From: RPQJ01 sp963777725
Lineage (GTDB): Bacteria; Pseudomonadota; Gammaproteobacteria; Steroidobacterales; Steroidobacteraceae
Direction: 5' to 3'
DNA: 64,000 bases
NCBI GenBank assembly: GCA_963777725.1
Contig: CAVZRR010000020.1
Span: 186,001 to 250,000, forward strand
The first letter of the stretch is position 1. Every line of letters starts with the position of its first letter. The notes under the pieces are model-generated. The model saw nothing but the letters and a program-made list of their open reading frames with translations. It searched no databases and was not told the DNA's origin. Both the position numbers and the translations under genes were made by a program. Shown piece by piece: positions 45,229 through 55,110 of the stretch.

Positions 45229-48200
45229 AGATTGCGACGATCTCGGTGCAGCGGCCGGTCTTCGCGACCGTCGTCAGCCTGCTGCTGGTCATCCTCGGCC
45301 TGTTGGCGTTGACGCGACTCGCCGTGCGCGAGCTGCCCGAAGTGGAGTCGCCGATCGTCTCGATCGAGACCACGTACCTCGGCGCCTCGGCCGACGTCGT
45401 CGAGACCAAGATCACGCAGGTCATCGAGGACCGCGTCTCCGGCCTCGAGGGCATCACCAAGATCACGTCGCAGAGCGTCGACGGCCGCTCGAGCATCAAC
45501 CTCGAGTTCGATCCGGCTCGCAGCGTCGACGACGCCGCCAACGACGTCCGCGACCGCGTCGCGCGCGTCGCGTCGAACCTGCCGCCGGAAGCGGATCCGC
45601 CGGAGATCGGCAAGGTCGACTTGAACGCCGATCCCGTCATCTGGGTCAATCTCTCGAGCAGCACGCTGGACGTGCTCGAACTCACCGACTACGCCGAGCG
45701 CGTGATCGCCGAGCGCCTCGGCGTGCTGCCGGGCGTGGCGCGCGTGCGCTTCGGCGGCGCGCGCCGCTATGCAATGCGCGTCTGGCTCGACCGCGAAGCG
45801 CTCGCGGCGCGGCAGCTCACGGTCGCAGACATCGAGAGCGCGCTGCGCCGCGAGAACGTGCAGCTGCCCGCGGGGCGGCTCGAGTCGTCGCAGCGCGAGC
45901 TCACGCTGCGCACCGAGACCGGGCTCAACACCGAGCAGGATTTCCGCGAGCTCGTGATCGGGCGTGGCGCAGATGGCTACCTCGTGCGCCTGAGCGAGGT
46001 CGCCGACGTGCGTCTCGCGGCGGAGAACGAGCGCAGCCTGTCGCGCTCGAACACGGTGCCCGGCATCAGCGTCGGCGTCGAGCAGATCTCCAAGGCGAAC
46101 ACGCTCGAGGTGGCGGCCGCGGTCCGCGCGGAACTCGAGCGGCTGCGTCCGCAGCTGCCCGCGGGCACCGTCCTGGAGGTGAACCTCGATCGCTCCGTGT
46201 TCATCGAGGAGTCGATGCGCGAGGTCGTGATCGCGCTCGTGATCGCGCTGCTGCTGGTGCTGCTGGTCATCTACCTGTTCCTCGGCAACGTCCGGGCGAC
46301 GCTTGATCCCGGCCGTGACGATCCCGGTGTCGATCATCGCGTCGTTCCTGGTCATGGCGGCGCTCGGCTTCTCGATCAACGTGCTGACGCTGCTCGGCCT
46401 GGTGCTCGCGATCGGCCTGGTCGTCGACGATTCGATCGTCGTGCTCGAGAACATCTACCGACGCATGGAACTCGGCGAGCCGCCGCTGATCGCTGCGGTG
46501 GACGGCAGCCGCGAGATCGGCTTCGCGGTGATCGCCACGACGCTGGTGCTGACGGCGGTGTTCGTGCCGATCTCGTTCCTGCAGGGCAACGTCGGCAAGC
46601 TGTTCCGCGAGTTCGGCTTCACGATCGCGGCCGCGGTGCTGTTCTCCTCGCTGGTCGCGCTGACGCTCACGCCGATGATGGCGTCGAAGCTGCTCGCCGG
46701 CGGTGCCACGCGCTCGCGCCTCTCGGACGCCGTGGACCGTTTCTTCCGCGCGCTCGCGGCGAGCTACGACCGGCTGCTGCGGCGCCTGATGCGACGGCCG
46801 TGGCTGGTGATCGGCGCGACCTTCGGCGCGATGGCGATCGCGGCCCTCCTGTTCCGGGTGCTGCCGAGCGAACTCACGCCGGCCGAGGACCGCGGCATGC
46901 TGTTCATCGGCATGACCGGGCCGGAGGGCGCGTCGCTCGATTACATGGATCGCCACGCGCGCATGGTCGAGGACATCATGATGCGCGAAGTCGAGGGCGG
47001 CGAGGTCGTGCGCGCCAACGTGCGCATCCCGGGCGGCTTCGGCGGTGCCAACGAGATGAACCAGGCGCGCGGCTTCGTGGTGCTGGCGCCCTGGGGCGAG
47101 CGCGAGCGCAGCGCCGACCAGATCGCGCAGGCCGTGCGGATGGAGATGAACAAGATCGCCGGCGTCCGCGCCTTCGTCGGCGCCCCGGGTGGCTGGGTGC
47201 GTGGCGGCGGCTCGCCCGGTGCAGGTGGTGCTCGGGGGCACCGATTATGCCGAGCTCACGCAGTGGCGCGACGTGCTGATGGAACGCATGCAGGCGAACC
47301 CCGGACTTGTCGAACGTGCTGTCGAACTACGAGGAGCGCAAGCCACAGGTGCGGGTGACCGTGGACCGCGACCGGGCGGCGGACCTCGGCATTTCGCTGC
47401 AGACGGTCGGCCGTACGCTGGAGACCGTGCTCGGTTCGCGCATCGTGACGACGTTCATCGACCGTGACCGCGAGTACAACGTGATCCTGCAGGGCCGCGC
47501 CGAGGATCGCGCGACGCCCCAGGACCTCGACAACCTGTACGTGCGCTCGGACCGCACCGGCGAGCTGATCCCGCTGTCGAACCTCGTGCAGCTCACCGAG
47601 GTTGCGGGCCCGACGCAGCTCAACCGCTTCGACCGGCTGCGCTCGATCACGATCAGCGCCGCGCTCACCCCGGGCTACACGCTCGGCGCCGCGCTCGAGT
47701 TCGTCGAGGGCGTGGTGGCCGAAGAGCTGCCGTCGTCGGCGCGACTCAATTTCGACGGTGAATCGCGCGAGTTCAAGAATTCCGGCGGCCAGCTCTACTT
47801 CATGTTCCTGCTCGCGCTGGTGGTCGTCTTCCTGGTGCTGGCCGCGCAGTTCGAGAGCTTCCTGCACCCGTTCGTGATCATGACGACGGTGCCGCTCGCC
47901 GTGATCGGCGGGCTGGTCGGGCTGTGGATGTATGGCATGTCGATCAACGTGTTCAGCCAGATCGCCGCGATCATGCTGGTCGGCCTCGCCGCGAAGAACG
48001 GCATCCTGATCGTCGAGTTCGCGAACCAGCTGCGCGACCGCGGCGTCGAGTTCCGCGAGGCCGTGATCGAGGCTGCGGTGATTCGCCTGCGCCCCGTGCT
48101 GATGACCAGCTTCTGCAGTGCGTTCGGCGCCGTGCCGCTGCTGCTCTCGAGCGGCGCCGGCGCGGAGTCGCGCCAGGCGATCGGCGTCGTGGTGTTCTAC

Positions 48201-48377
48201 GGCGTGATGATCTCGGTGTTCCTGACGCTGGCCGTCGTGCCGGCCGTCTACACGCTCGTGGCGCGCAATACGCAGTCGCCACAGACCATCGCCCGGTTGC
48301 TGGAGAAGCTCCGCTCGACCACGCCGACGGCTGCGGCGGAGCCGGCCGCCGGCACGGAGCAGGGCGGCGGGGCCTGA
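45225..48377 (+). CDS. RND efflux pump, HAE1 family permease (three frame breaks)
   Basis: About 1,050 residues once rejoined, the normal AcrB-family length. It opens MKIATISVQRPVFATVVSLL. Motifs: TKITQVIEDRVSGLEGITKI, the proton-relay stretch GLVLAIGLVVDDSIVVLENI (Asp pair in TM4), and the late IAAIMLVGLAAKNGILIVEF. One extra base each at about 46300-46306, 47208-47222 and 47300-47306 shifts the frame; two of these read CTTG where CTG is expected. It probably exports drugs or metabolites. Coupled to the adaptor by ATGA. Substrate and regulator are not in view. Confidence 0.88.
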
Positions 48378-48390
48378 GCTTCCTGTGGAG

Positions 48391-48434
48391 TGTTTGAGAT
48401 AAATTACATAATCTGTTGATATATAGATTAAAAA
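48391..48434. promoter_or_regulatory. AT-rich island, probable promoter of the M32 gene
   Basis: A run of A/T-rich sequence (TTGAGATAAATTACATAATC then TGTTGATATATAGATT) stands out sharply in the 162-bp gap after the RND pump. TTGAGA and TATAGA resemble -35/-10 elements but are 22 bp apart, so the exact promoter is unclear. Confidence 0.4.
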
Positions 48435-48539
48435 TGGCCTAAAGAGCGGTATTCGCGCGGCGCTCCGCGCTGGCCTGTTGCTAGAATGCCCAGACCGTGA
48501 CCGTTGCCCCCTGGCGGCGGCCGGCAGCCCGACCCAGCC

Positions 48540-50042
48540 ATGGCGCAGACTCCCTACCAACAACTCGAACAGGAGTTCCGCCGCCTGCACGCATTTCGCG
48601 GCGCGGCGAGCGTACTGCGATGGGATGCAGCCGTGATGATGCCGCGCGGCAGCGCGAGCGTGCGCGGCGAGCAACTGGCCGCGCTGGCCTCCGAGTGCCA
48701 CGCGCTGCTCACGGCCCCCAAGGTGTCGCGGCTGATCGAGCGGGCGCAGGCCAGCGAGTCGCAGCTCGAGGACTGGCAACTGGCGAACCTGCGCGAGATG
48801 CGCCGCGAGCGCGACCACGCGATCGCGACCCCGTCGTCGCTGGTCAGCCGTCTCGCGCGCGCGACGGCCGTCGCCGAAGTGCGCTGGCTCGAGGCCAAGC
48901 AGGAAAGCAATTTCGCGCTGTTTGCACCGCACCTCGAAGAGGTCATCGCGCTCACGCGGGACAAGGCCCAGGTCCTGTCGCAGGCGCTGGGCCTGTCGCC
49001 CTACGATGCACTGATCGACGGCTTCAGCCCGGGATTCCTCAGCGCCGAGATCGAGCAGCTGTTCCGCGTGGTGTCGCGGCGCCTGCCGAACCTGATCCGC
49101 GATGCGATCGAATTGCAGGCCGAGCGGCCGCCGTTGCCGATCACCGGCAAGGTCAGCACGGCGAAACAGCGCTCGCTCGCCGTCGACGTGATGCGCGCGC
49201 TCGGCTTCCCGTTCGACCGCGGTCGGCTCGACGAGAGCGATCATCCGTTCACCGAGGGCGTCAACGGCGACGTGCGCGTGACGACGCGCTTCGTGCCGCA
49301 GGAGCCTTTCACCGGCCTGATGGGCGTGCTGCACGAGACCGGGCAGGCGATGTACGACCTCGGCCTCCCCGAGGCCTGGCGCGACCAGCCGGTGGGACGC
49401 GACCGCGGCATGGCGCTCGAGGAGAGCCAGTCGCTGCTGCTCGAGATGATCATCGGCCGCAGCCGGGCGTTCCTGACCTACCTGCGGCCGCTGCTCGAGA
49501 AGCATTACGGCGCCGTCGGGCCCGAGTGGGAAATCGAGAACCTCTACCGGACGCTGATTCGCGTGCGGCGCGGCGCGATCCGCGTGGACGCGGACGAGCT
49601 CACCTATCCGGTGCACATCATGGTGCGCTTCGATCTCGAGAAGCGCATCTTCGACGGCACGTTGCCGGTCCGGGACCTGCCGCAGGCGTGGAGCCAGAGC
49701 CTCGAGGAACGACTCGGCCTGCGGCCCGCCAACGACGCGGAAGGGTGCCTGCAGGACGTGCACTGGGCCGTGGGCTCGTTCGGCTATTTCCCTTCGTACG
49801 CACTCGGCGGCTTCATTGCCGCCCAGCTCTACGAGACGCTGCGCAACGACCTGAGCGATTTCGACGCGGAGATCGCGGCGGGGCGCTTCGGCGGGCTGTT
49901 CGAGTGGCTGCGCCAGAACGTTCACGGCGTCGGCGCCAGCCTGAGCGCGCAGCAGCTGATCACGAAGGCGACCGGCAAGCCGCTGACCGCGGCGCCGTGG
50001 CTCCGCTACGCGGAAGGCAAGTACCTGGAGGACGGCGGGTAG
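48540..50042 (+). CDS. M32 carboxypeptidase-like protein with altered zinc motif (HETGQ)
   Basis: 500 residues from ATG 48540 (MAQTPYQQLEQEFRRLHAFR). The overall sequence and length match M32 carboxypeptidases: ASVLRWDAAVMMPRGSASVR, DGFSPGFLSAEIEQLFRVVS, YRTLIRVRRGAIRVDADELT. The usual HExxH is HETGQ (VLHETGQAMYDLGLP): the second zinc His is Gln (CAG for CAC/CAT). The later ligand region reads ALEESQSLLLEMIIGRS, with the ligand Glu kept but the usual preceding His missing. Metal binding may be lost or altered. It is followed after 9 bp by ttcA, probably in one operon. Confidence 0.85.
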   Translation: MAQTPYQQLEQEFRRLHAFRGAASVLRWDAAVMMPRGSASVRGEQLAALASECHALLTAPKVSRLIERAQASESQLEDWQLANLREMRRERDHAIATPSSLVSRLARATAVAEVRWLEAKQESNFALFAPHLEEVIALTRDKAQVLSQALGLSPYDALIDGFSPGFLSAEIEQLFRVVSRRLPNLIRDAIELQAERPPLPITGKVSTAKQRSLAVDVMRALGFPFDRGRLDESDHPFTEGVNGDVRVTTRFVPQEPFTGLMGVLHETGQAMYDLGLPEAWRDQPVGRDRGMALEESQSLLLEMIIGRSRAFLTYLRPLLEKHYGAVGPEWEIENLYRTLIRVRRGAIRVDADELTYPVHIMVRFDLEKRIFDGTLPVRDLPQAWSQSLEERLGLRPANDAEGCLQDVHWAVGSFGYFPSYALGGFIAAQLYETLRNDLSDFDAEIAAGRFGGLFEWLRQNVHGVGASLSAQQLITKATGKPLTAAPWLRYAEGKYLEDGG

Positions 50043-50051
50043 CCACGCGCG

Positions 50052-50912
50052 ATGTCCGCCGTCCCGGTCATCCGCACGTCGAGCACGTTCAAGCGCCTGC
50101 AGGCCCGGCTGCGCGGCCTCGTGGGCAAGGCGATCGAAGACTACGCGATGATCGCGGACGGCGACCGCGTCATGGTCTGCCTCTCGGGCGGCAAGGATTC
50201 CTACACGCTGCTCGACGTGCTGCTGTCGCTGCAGCGCAGCGCGCCGATCCGGTTCGACCTGGTGGCGGTCAACCTCGACCAGAAGCAGCCCGGCTTTCCG
50301 ACGCACGTGCTGCCCGAATACCTGGGCGCGCTCGGCGTGCCGTTCGAGATCCTCGAGCAGGACACCTACAGCGTCGTCAAGCGCGTGGTGCCGGAGGGTC
50401 GCACGATGTGCGGGCTCTGCTCGCGGCTGCGGCGCGGGCGCCTGTACCGGTACGCGGCCGAGAACGGCATCACCAAGATCGCGCTGGGCCATCACCGCGA
50501 CGACATCGTCGAGACGCTGTTCCTCAACCTGTTCTTCGGCGGGCGCATGAAATCGATGCCGCCCAAGCTGCTGTCGGAAGACGGTCGTCACGTCGTGATC
50601 CGTCCGCTCGCCTACGTGCCCGAGCGCGAGATCGACCGCTATGCGCGGGCCCGCGAGTTCCCGATCATTCCCTGCAAGCTGTGCGGGTCGCAGGACAACC
50701 TGCAGCGCGTCGCCGTGAAGCGGATGCTCGCCGAGTGGGAGCGCGAATTCCCGGGCCGCACCGAGACGATCTTCTCCGCGATGCGCAACGTCGCGACGTC
50801 GCACCTCGCCGATCCAGCCGCATTCGACTTCGCTGGACTGGAACAGCGTCGGGCGTCGAGCGTCAGCGAATCCGATGCGGGGAGTGACGCGGAGCCCTGG
50901 GAAGAGCGCTGA
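50052..50912 (+). CDS. ttcA: tRNA 2-thiocytidine(32) synthetase TtcA
   Basis: 286 residues. ATP-pyrophosphatase PP-loop VMVCLSGGKDSYTLLDVLLS, the first Cys pair MCGLCSRLRRGRLYRYAAEN and the second cysteine region IIPCKLCGSQDNLQRVAVKR, which together hold the iron-sulfur cluster. ALGHHRDDIVETLFLNLFFG completes the active site. It thiolates cytidine 32 of certain tRNAs. The last codons and the stop lie inside the left arm of palindromic element 3, so the mRNA 3' end is a very stable hairpin. Confidence 0.93.
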   Translation: MSAVPVIRTSSTFKRLQARLRGLVGKAIEDYAMIADGDRVMVCLSGGKDSYTLLDVLLSLQRSAPIRFDLVAVNLDQKQPGFPTHVLPEYLGALGVPFEILEQDTYSVVKRVVPEGRTMCGLCSRLRRGRLYRYAAENGITKIALGHHRDDIVETLFLNLFFGGRMKSMPPKLLSEDGRHVVIRPLAYVPEREIDRYARAREFPIIPCKLCGSQDNLQRVAVKRMLAEWEREFPGRTETIFSAMRNVATSHLADPAAFDFAGLEQRRASSVSESDAGSDAEPWEER

Positions 50913-51035
50913 GCCGGACGGTTCGGGGGAGCGGTTCCCGGGCCGTCGCGCGACAGGACGTCGCGCGCGGAGCCCCCATGGATGGGTTCACGGCGTCCCG
51001 GGAGCCGCTCCCCCGAACCGCCCGGCTCAGCGCTC
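50904..51035. repeat. structured palindromic element, copy 3
   Basis: Arms at 50904-50942 and 50997-51035 pair at 37 of 39 positions around a 54-nt core (50943-50996). The left arm includes the ttcA stop (50910-50912). In the first inner hairpin the G-C pair of copies 1 and 2 is A-T here (GCGCGAC/GTCGCGC), a compensatory change. It lies between convergent ttcA and the amino-acid permease and ends 33 bp before the permease stop. Confidence 0.9.
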
Positions 51036-51068
51036 GGAGCGCTCCGCGCCAGCTGCACTCGGTCTCGC

Positions 51069-52517
51069 TTACGCTCGCGCTCGTTGCTTGCTGTTCCAGA
51101 ACCCGTAGCCGAAGTAGATCGCGAAACCGACCGCGGTCCAGACAGCCAGACGAATCCAGGTGTCGTGCGGCAGGAAGTACGTCAGCGCGAGGCACATCAG
51201 CGCGCCCGCGGTGCACGTGACCGGCGCGAACGGGACGCGGAACGGCCGCGGCGCCTCGCTCATGGTCCGGCGCAGGATCAGCACGCCGACACAGACGGCC
51301 GTGAACGCCAGCAGGATGCCGATCGAGACCAGCTCGCCGAGCACGTCGATCGGAAAGACGCCCGCGAACACGGCTGCCACCGCGCCGGTGATCAACGTGC
51401 CGACGTGCGGCGTGTGGTGCTTCGCGTGCACCTGCTGCAGCTGCGGCGGCAGCAGCCCGTCGCGCGACATGGCCATGAAGATGCGCGGCTGGCCGAGGAT
51501 GGACATCAGGATCACCGACGTCATGCCGACGATCGCGCCGATCTTGACGGGCAGGCCGAGCCAGAACAGCGACGGGTGCTCGTCGAGCGCCACGGCGACC
51601 GGGGCTGCAACGTCGAGTTTCTCGTAGCTCACCATGCCGGTCATGACCGCCGCCATGGCGATGTACAGCACGGTGGAGATCGCGAGCGCGCCAAGGATGC
51701 CGGCCGGCACGTCGCGCTGCGGGTTGCGCGCTTCCTGGGCCGTGGTGGCCGCCGTGTCGAAGCCGATGTAGGCGAAGTAGATGATGCCCGCGCCCATCAT
51801 CACGCCGCTCCAGCCGAAGTGACCCGTCTCGCCGGTGTTCGCCGGCAGGTACGGGTGCCAGTTCGCGGTGTCGATGAAGGCGAGGCCCACGACGATGAAC
51901 AGCACGATGATCGCGACCTTGATGATGACCATCACGTTGTTCATCGCCGCGGACTCGCGGATGCCGCGGTAGCAGACCCAGGTGAGGGCGACGACGATCG
52001 CGACGGCGGGCAGGTTGACGATCGCGCCCGTCGCCGCGAGCGAGTGGCCCGGACCCTTGCCGACCGGCGCGTTGGTCAGCGCCGCGGGCAGCACGAGGCC
52101 GAACTCCTCGAGCAGGTTGACGACGTAGCCGGACCAGCCGACCGCGACGGTCGCGGCCGACATCATGTACTCGAGCGCGAGGTTCCAGCCGACGAACCAG
52201 GCCACGCCCTCGCCGAGCGTGGCGTAGGTGTAGCTGTAGGCGCTGCCGGAAACCGGGATCAGCGACGCGAGTTCGGCATAGCAGATCGCGGCCAGCCCGC
52301 AACCGATCGCTGCCACGAGGAACGCGAGCGTGATGGCCGGGCCGGTGTGGTTCGCGGCGACGGTCCCTGTCAGCACGAAGATCCCGCTGCCGATCATCGA
52401 ACCGAGCCCGATCGCGGTCAGCGTCCGCGCCGTCAGGACGCGCTTCAGGCGTGGCCCGGCCTCGATCTCGCTGGTGATCGCCGCGACCGACTTGCGGGCC
52501 GCGAGTTGCTTCAGCAC
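51069..52517 (-). CDS. APC superfamily amino acid permease
   Basis: 482 residues with about 12 TM helices. The first helix has the substrate-binding GLGSMIGSGIFVLTGTVAAN (GxG turn), and TM6 carries IIYFAYIGFDTAATTAQEAR. Helices are separated by short loops (AISTVLYIAMAAVMTGMVSY). This is the cationic/neutral amino acid transporter type (CAT/YfnA-like). Uptake of amino acids fits the peptidases and Ald in this window. It is convergent with ttcA and divergent from the phosphatase gene, 91 bp away. Confidence 0.9.
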   Translation of the reverse strand: MLKQLAARKSVAAITSEIEAGPRLKRVLTARTLTAIGLGSMIGSGIFVLTGTVAANHTGPAITLAFLVAAIGCGLAAICYAELASLIPVSGSAYSYTYATLGEGVAWFVGWNLALEYMMSAATVAVGWSGYVVNLLEEFGLVLPAALTNAPVGKGPGHSLAATGAIVNLPAVAIVVALTWVCYRGIRESAAMNNVMVIIKVAIIVLFIVVGLAFIDTANWHPYLPANTGETGHFGWSGVMMGAGIIYFAYIGFDTAATTAQEARNPQRDVPAGILGALAISTVLYIAMAAVMTGMVSYEKLDVAAPVAVALDEHPSLFWLGLPVKIGAIVGMTSVILMSILGQPRIFMAMSRDGLLPPQLQQVHAKHHTPHVGTLITGAVAAVFAGVFPIDVLGELVSIGILLAFTAVCVGVLILRRTMSEAPRPFRVPFAPVTCTAGALMCLALTYFLPHDTWIRLAVWTAVGFAIYFGYGFWNSKQRARA

Positions 52518-52608
52518 TGGGACACCCCCCGTTCTTGTAATCGGGCAAGTCTCTCACACCGTCGCGCAGGCTCGCAGCCCCGACCGTGCGGTGCCGTATC
52601 ATGTGCGC

Positions 52609-54070
52609 ATGACCGTGCCTTCCGAGGAATCCTTCGATCTCGCGCGACCGCTGCCGGCGACCTATTGGGTCGTGCCGGGCCGGTTGCTGGTCGGTGAACA
52701 TCCCGGCTCGAAATCGCGGGCCGACGCGATGGATCGAATGCGGCGTTTCCTGGCCGCGGGCGTGACCTGCTTCGTCGACCTGACGGACCCGGGCGAGGTC
52801 CCGTCCTACGAGGCGCTGCTGCCGTTTGCCACGCTCGACGGACGGCGGGTCCAGTACCTTCGCGAGCCGATCCCCGATCACGGTGTGCCCGCCGGTCGCG
52901 AGGTCATGGCGCGCGTGCTGGCGATGATCGACGACGCGCTCGCAGCCGACCACGTCGTGTACGTGCACTGCCGCGCAGGCATCGGACGCAGCGCCACCGT
53001 CGCGGGCTGCTGGCTCGCCTCCCATTCGCAACGGGTCGACGACGACCCGCTCGAGCGGCTGCACGAGCTCTGGCAGCAGTCGGCGCGTTCGCGATCGTGG
53101 CCGACCGTGCCGGAGACCGAAGAGCAGGCCGATTTCGTCAAGGACTGGGCCACGCGAACGCGCTCGCGGCCTTGCGGCCCGTCCCGGTGCGGACTCGGGT
53201 CGCGCGGAGCGCGTGCGTGGCGCGCTGCTCGGTTTGGCCGCGGGCGACGCGACCGGCGCCGCGCGGCAGGCCGAACGTGGTTCGACCGGCGAGTGGACGC
53301 AACACACGGCCCTGGCGTTATGCCTTGCGGAGAGCCTGCTCGAGCTCGGTCATTTCGATGCGCGCGACCAGATCGAGCGCTACCTGCTCTGGCGGCGCAG
53401 TGGACACCTCTCGGCTCGGGGCGAGCCCGGTGAACCGACTGCCGACGTCGCGCGTGCGCTCGCCACCTACCAGTGGCGGCACCAGCCGATGGCCGGCTCG
53501 CACGATCCGCGCGATCGGTCCGCCGCCAGCCTGCCGCGGGTCGTCAGCGCCGTGGCGTTCGTTGCCGCGGACCCGGCTGCGGCCGTCACGCTGGCCGCTG
53601 AGTGCTCGCGGACGACCCACCAGTCGCCGGTCGTGCTCGACGCCTGCCGTTATTTCGGAGCCCTGCTGGTCGGTGCGCTGCGTGGCGACGCGAGCGCACG
53701 CGTCCTGAAAGGCGTCTACGAACCCGTGCCGGGCCTGTGGGCCACCCGCCCGCTGAAGCCGGAAATTGTGGCGACGGGCGACGACGGCCCGGCGGCAGCG
53801 GCGCTGGAGCGTGCGAGCAGCGCGGACGATGTGGCCAGCGCGCTGCGCAATGCACGTCGGGCGGTAGCCGGTGCGTCGTCGTTCGAGGTCGCCGTGCAGC
53901 GTGCGATCGACTCCGGTCGCGATCCGGCGCTCGATGGCGCGCTCGCGGGTGCGCTCGCCGGCGCTTTCCGCGGGGCGGCTGCGATTCCTGCGGCGACCAT
54001 CGCGGGCTTGTCGCGACTCGACCTGCTCGAGAGCTTTGCCGCGCGGCTCGGCGCCGAGCGCGTCCCGTGA
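52609..54070 (+). CDS. dual-specificity phosphatase fused to degenerate ADP-ribosylglycohydrolase (frame break)
   Basis: About 486 residues if read through. Residues ~1-185 are a Tyr/dual-specificity phosphatase with the intact CX5R loop VYVHCRAGIGRSATVAGCWL. The rest is an ADP-ribosylglycohydrolase (RVRGALLGLAAGDATGAARQ). The frame moves at about 53150-53170 by one extra base. There is no Shine-Dalgarno for a separate start; a GTG at 53213 is the only alternative. The metal-binding WTDDT of active enzymes is WTQHT here, and the late GGDTDT is GRDPALD, so hydrolase activity is doubtful. Its stop overlaps the next start (GTGA). Confidence 0.78.
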
Positions 54071-55110
54071 AGCGCGGCGCCGCGGTGCGACCGCGCCGCG
54101 AAGCGGCGTGGACCCGGCTCGACGACGATGCCTTGCTCGACCTGCGCTTCTGCGACCTGCGACTATCGCTGGCGAGCTCCCGGTTGCAGCAGAGCGTGCT
54201 GCGTCTCTACGGCGAGCTGGCCCGCAAGGGCATCCGCTTCCGGCCCCACGTGTGGCTCGCCGACGAATGGTTCTCGCCGGACGGGGTGCCGGGCATCGCG
54301 ATTCCCTTCTATCTCGCGCATCCGCGGCTGATGCGCCTCGAGCGTCGCTTCATGCACGAGGTGGAGGGCGGCAACGACAAGTGGCTGATGCGCATCCTGC
54401 GCCACGAGACCGGTCACGCGATCGACACCGCGTTCGGCCTGCGCCGGCGCAAGTCCTGGCGCGAGACGTTCGGCAAGGCTTCGCGCCGTTACCCGACCCG
54501 TTACTCGCCGCGCCCCGGCAGCCGCCACTTCGTGCTGCATCTCGGCCACTGGTACGCGCAGAGCCACCCCACCGAGGATTTCGCCGAGACGTTTGCCGTC
54601 TGGTTGCCGCCGCGGGCGCGGTGGCGCAGCCAGTATGCGGGCTGGCCCGCGTTCGCCAAGCTCGAGTACGTGGACGCCACGATGCGGGCACTCGAAGGGC
54701 TGCGTGCGAAAAATCTCGACCGGCGCACCGTCGAGCCGCTCGCCGAGAACGAGCGCACGCTGCGCGAGCACTACCGTCGCAAGCAGGCCCGCTACGAGGT
54801 GGATACGCTGCGCTCCTACGACCGGCCGTTGGTGCGCGTTTTCGGGCCCCGCGCCGAGCACCCGCGCAGCCTCGCCGCGAGTCGCTTCATGCGCGACATG
54901 CGCCCGCAATTGAAGCGCCTGCTGGTGCGCCGGGCTCGCATGCATCCCTACCTCGTCAATCACGTGATGCGCACCGCGGTGCAGCGCGCGCGCATCCTCG
55001 ACCTGAGAGTCAAGGGCAGCCAGCGCCGGGCCAAGCGCGCCGTGCTCGAGCTGCACGAGCGGATCATGCTCGACATGTTGTTGCGGGACCGGGAGAACTA
55101 CGCGTTATGA
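54067..55110 (+). CDS. putative zinc metallopeptidase, Mx type
   Basis: 347 residues from a GTG in a GTGA overlap with the previous stop. The N-terminus VKRGAAVRPRREAAWTRLDD is followed by YGELARKGIRFRPHVWLADE. The zinc site is ILRHETGHAIDTAFGLRRRK, and a downstream HPTEDFAETFAVWLPP supplies the Glu ligand. It matches the Mx family of putative zinc peptidases, which are found beside ATP-grasp ligases. The next gene is one, overlapping by ATGA. No signal peptide is seen; the two probably act on the same product in the cytosol (inference). Confidence 0.8.
   Translation: MKRGAAVRPRREAAWTRLDDDALLDLRFCDLRLSLASSRLQQSVLRLYGELARKGIRFRPHVWLADEWFSPDGVPGIAIPFYLAHPRLMRLERRFMHEVEGGNDKWLMRILRHETGHAIDTAFGLRRRKSWRETFGKASRRYPTRYSPRPGSRHFVLHLGHWYAQSHPTEDFAETFAVWLPPRARWRSQYAGWPAFAKLEYVDATMRALEGLRAKNLDRRTVEPLAENERTLREHYRRKQARYEVDTLRSYDRPLVRVFGPRAEHPRSLAASRFMRDMRPQLKRLLVRRARMHPYLVNHVMRTAVQRARILDLRVKGSQRRAKRAVLELHERIMLDMLLRDRENYAL

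Noticed and set aside
45225..48377. Programmed frameshifting in the RND pump
   Set aside because: Three breaks in one gene, all of the same sign and without slippery heptamers or downstream stimulators, fit sequence error much better. Equal breaks occur in unrelated genes.
47256..50804. An antisense open frame of 1,182 codons opposite the RND pump, M32 and ttcA genes
   Set aside because: It is a shadow of GC-rich codon use on the plus strand. The translation is low-complexity Arg/Ala/Glu/Val with no domain, and the sense strand encodes well-conserved proteins.
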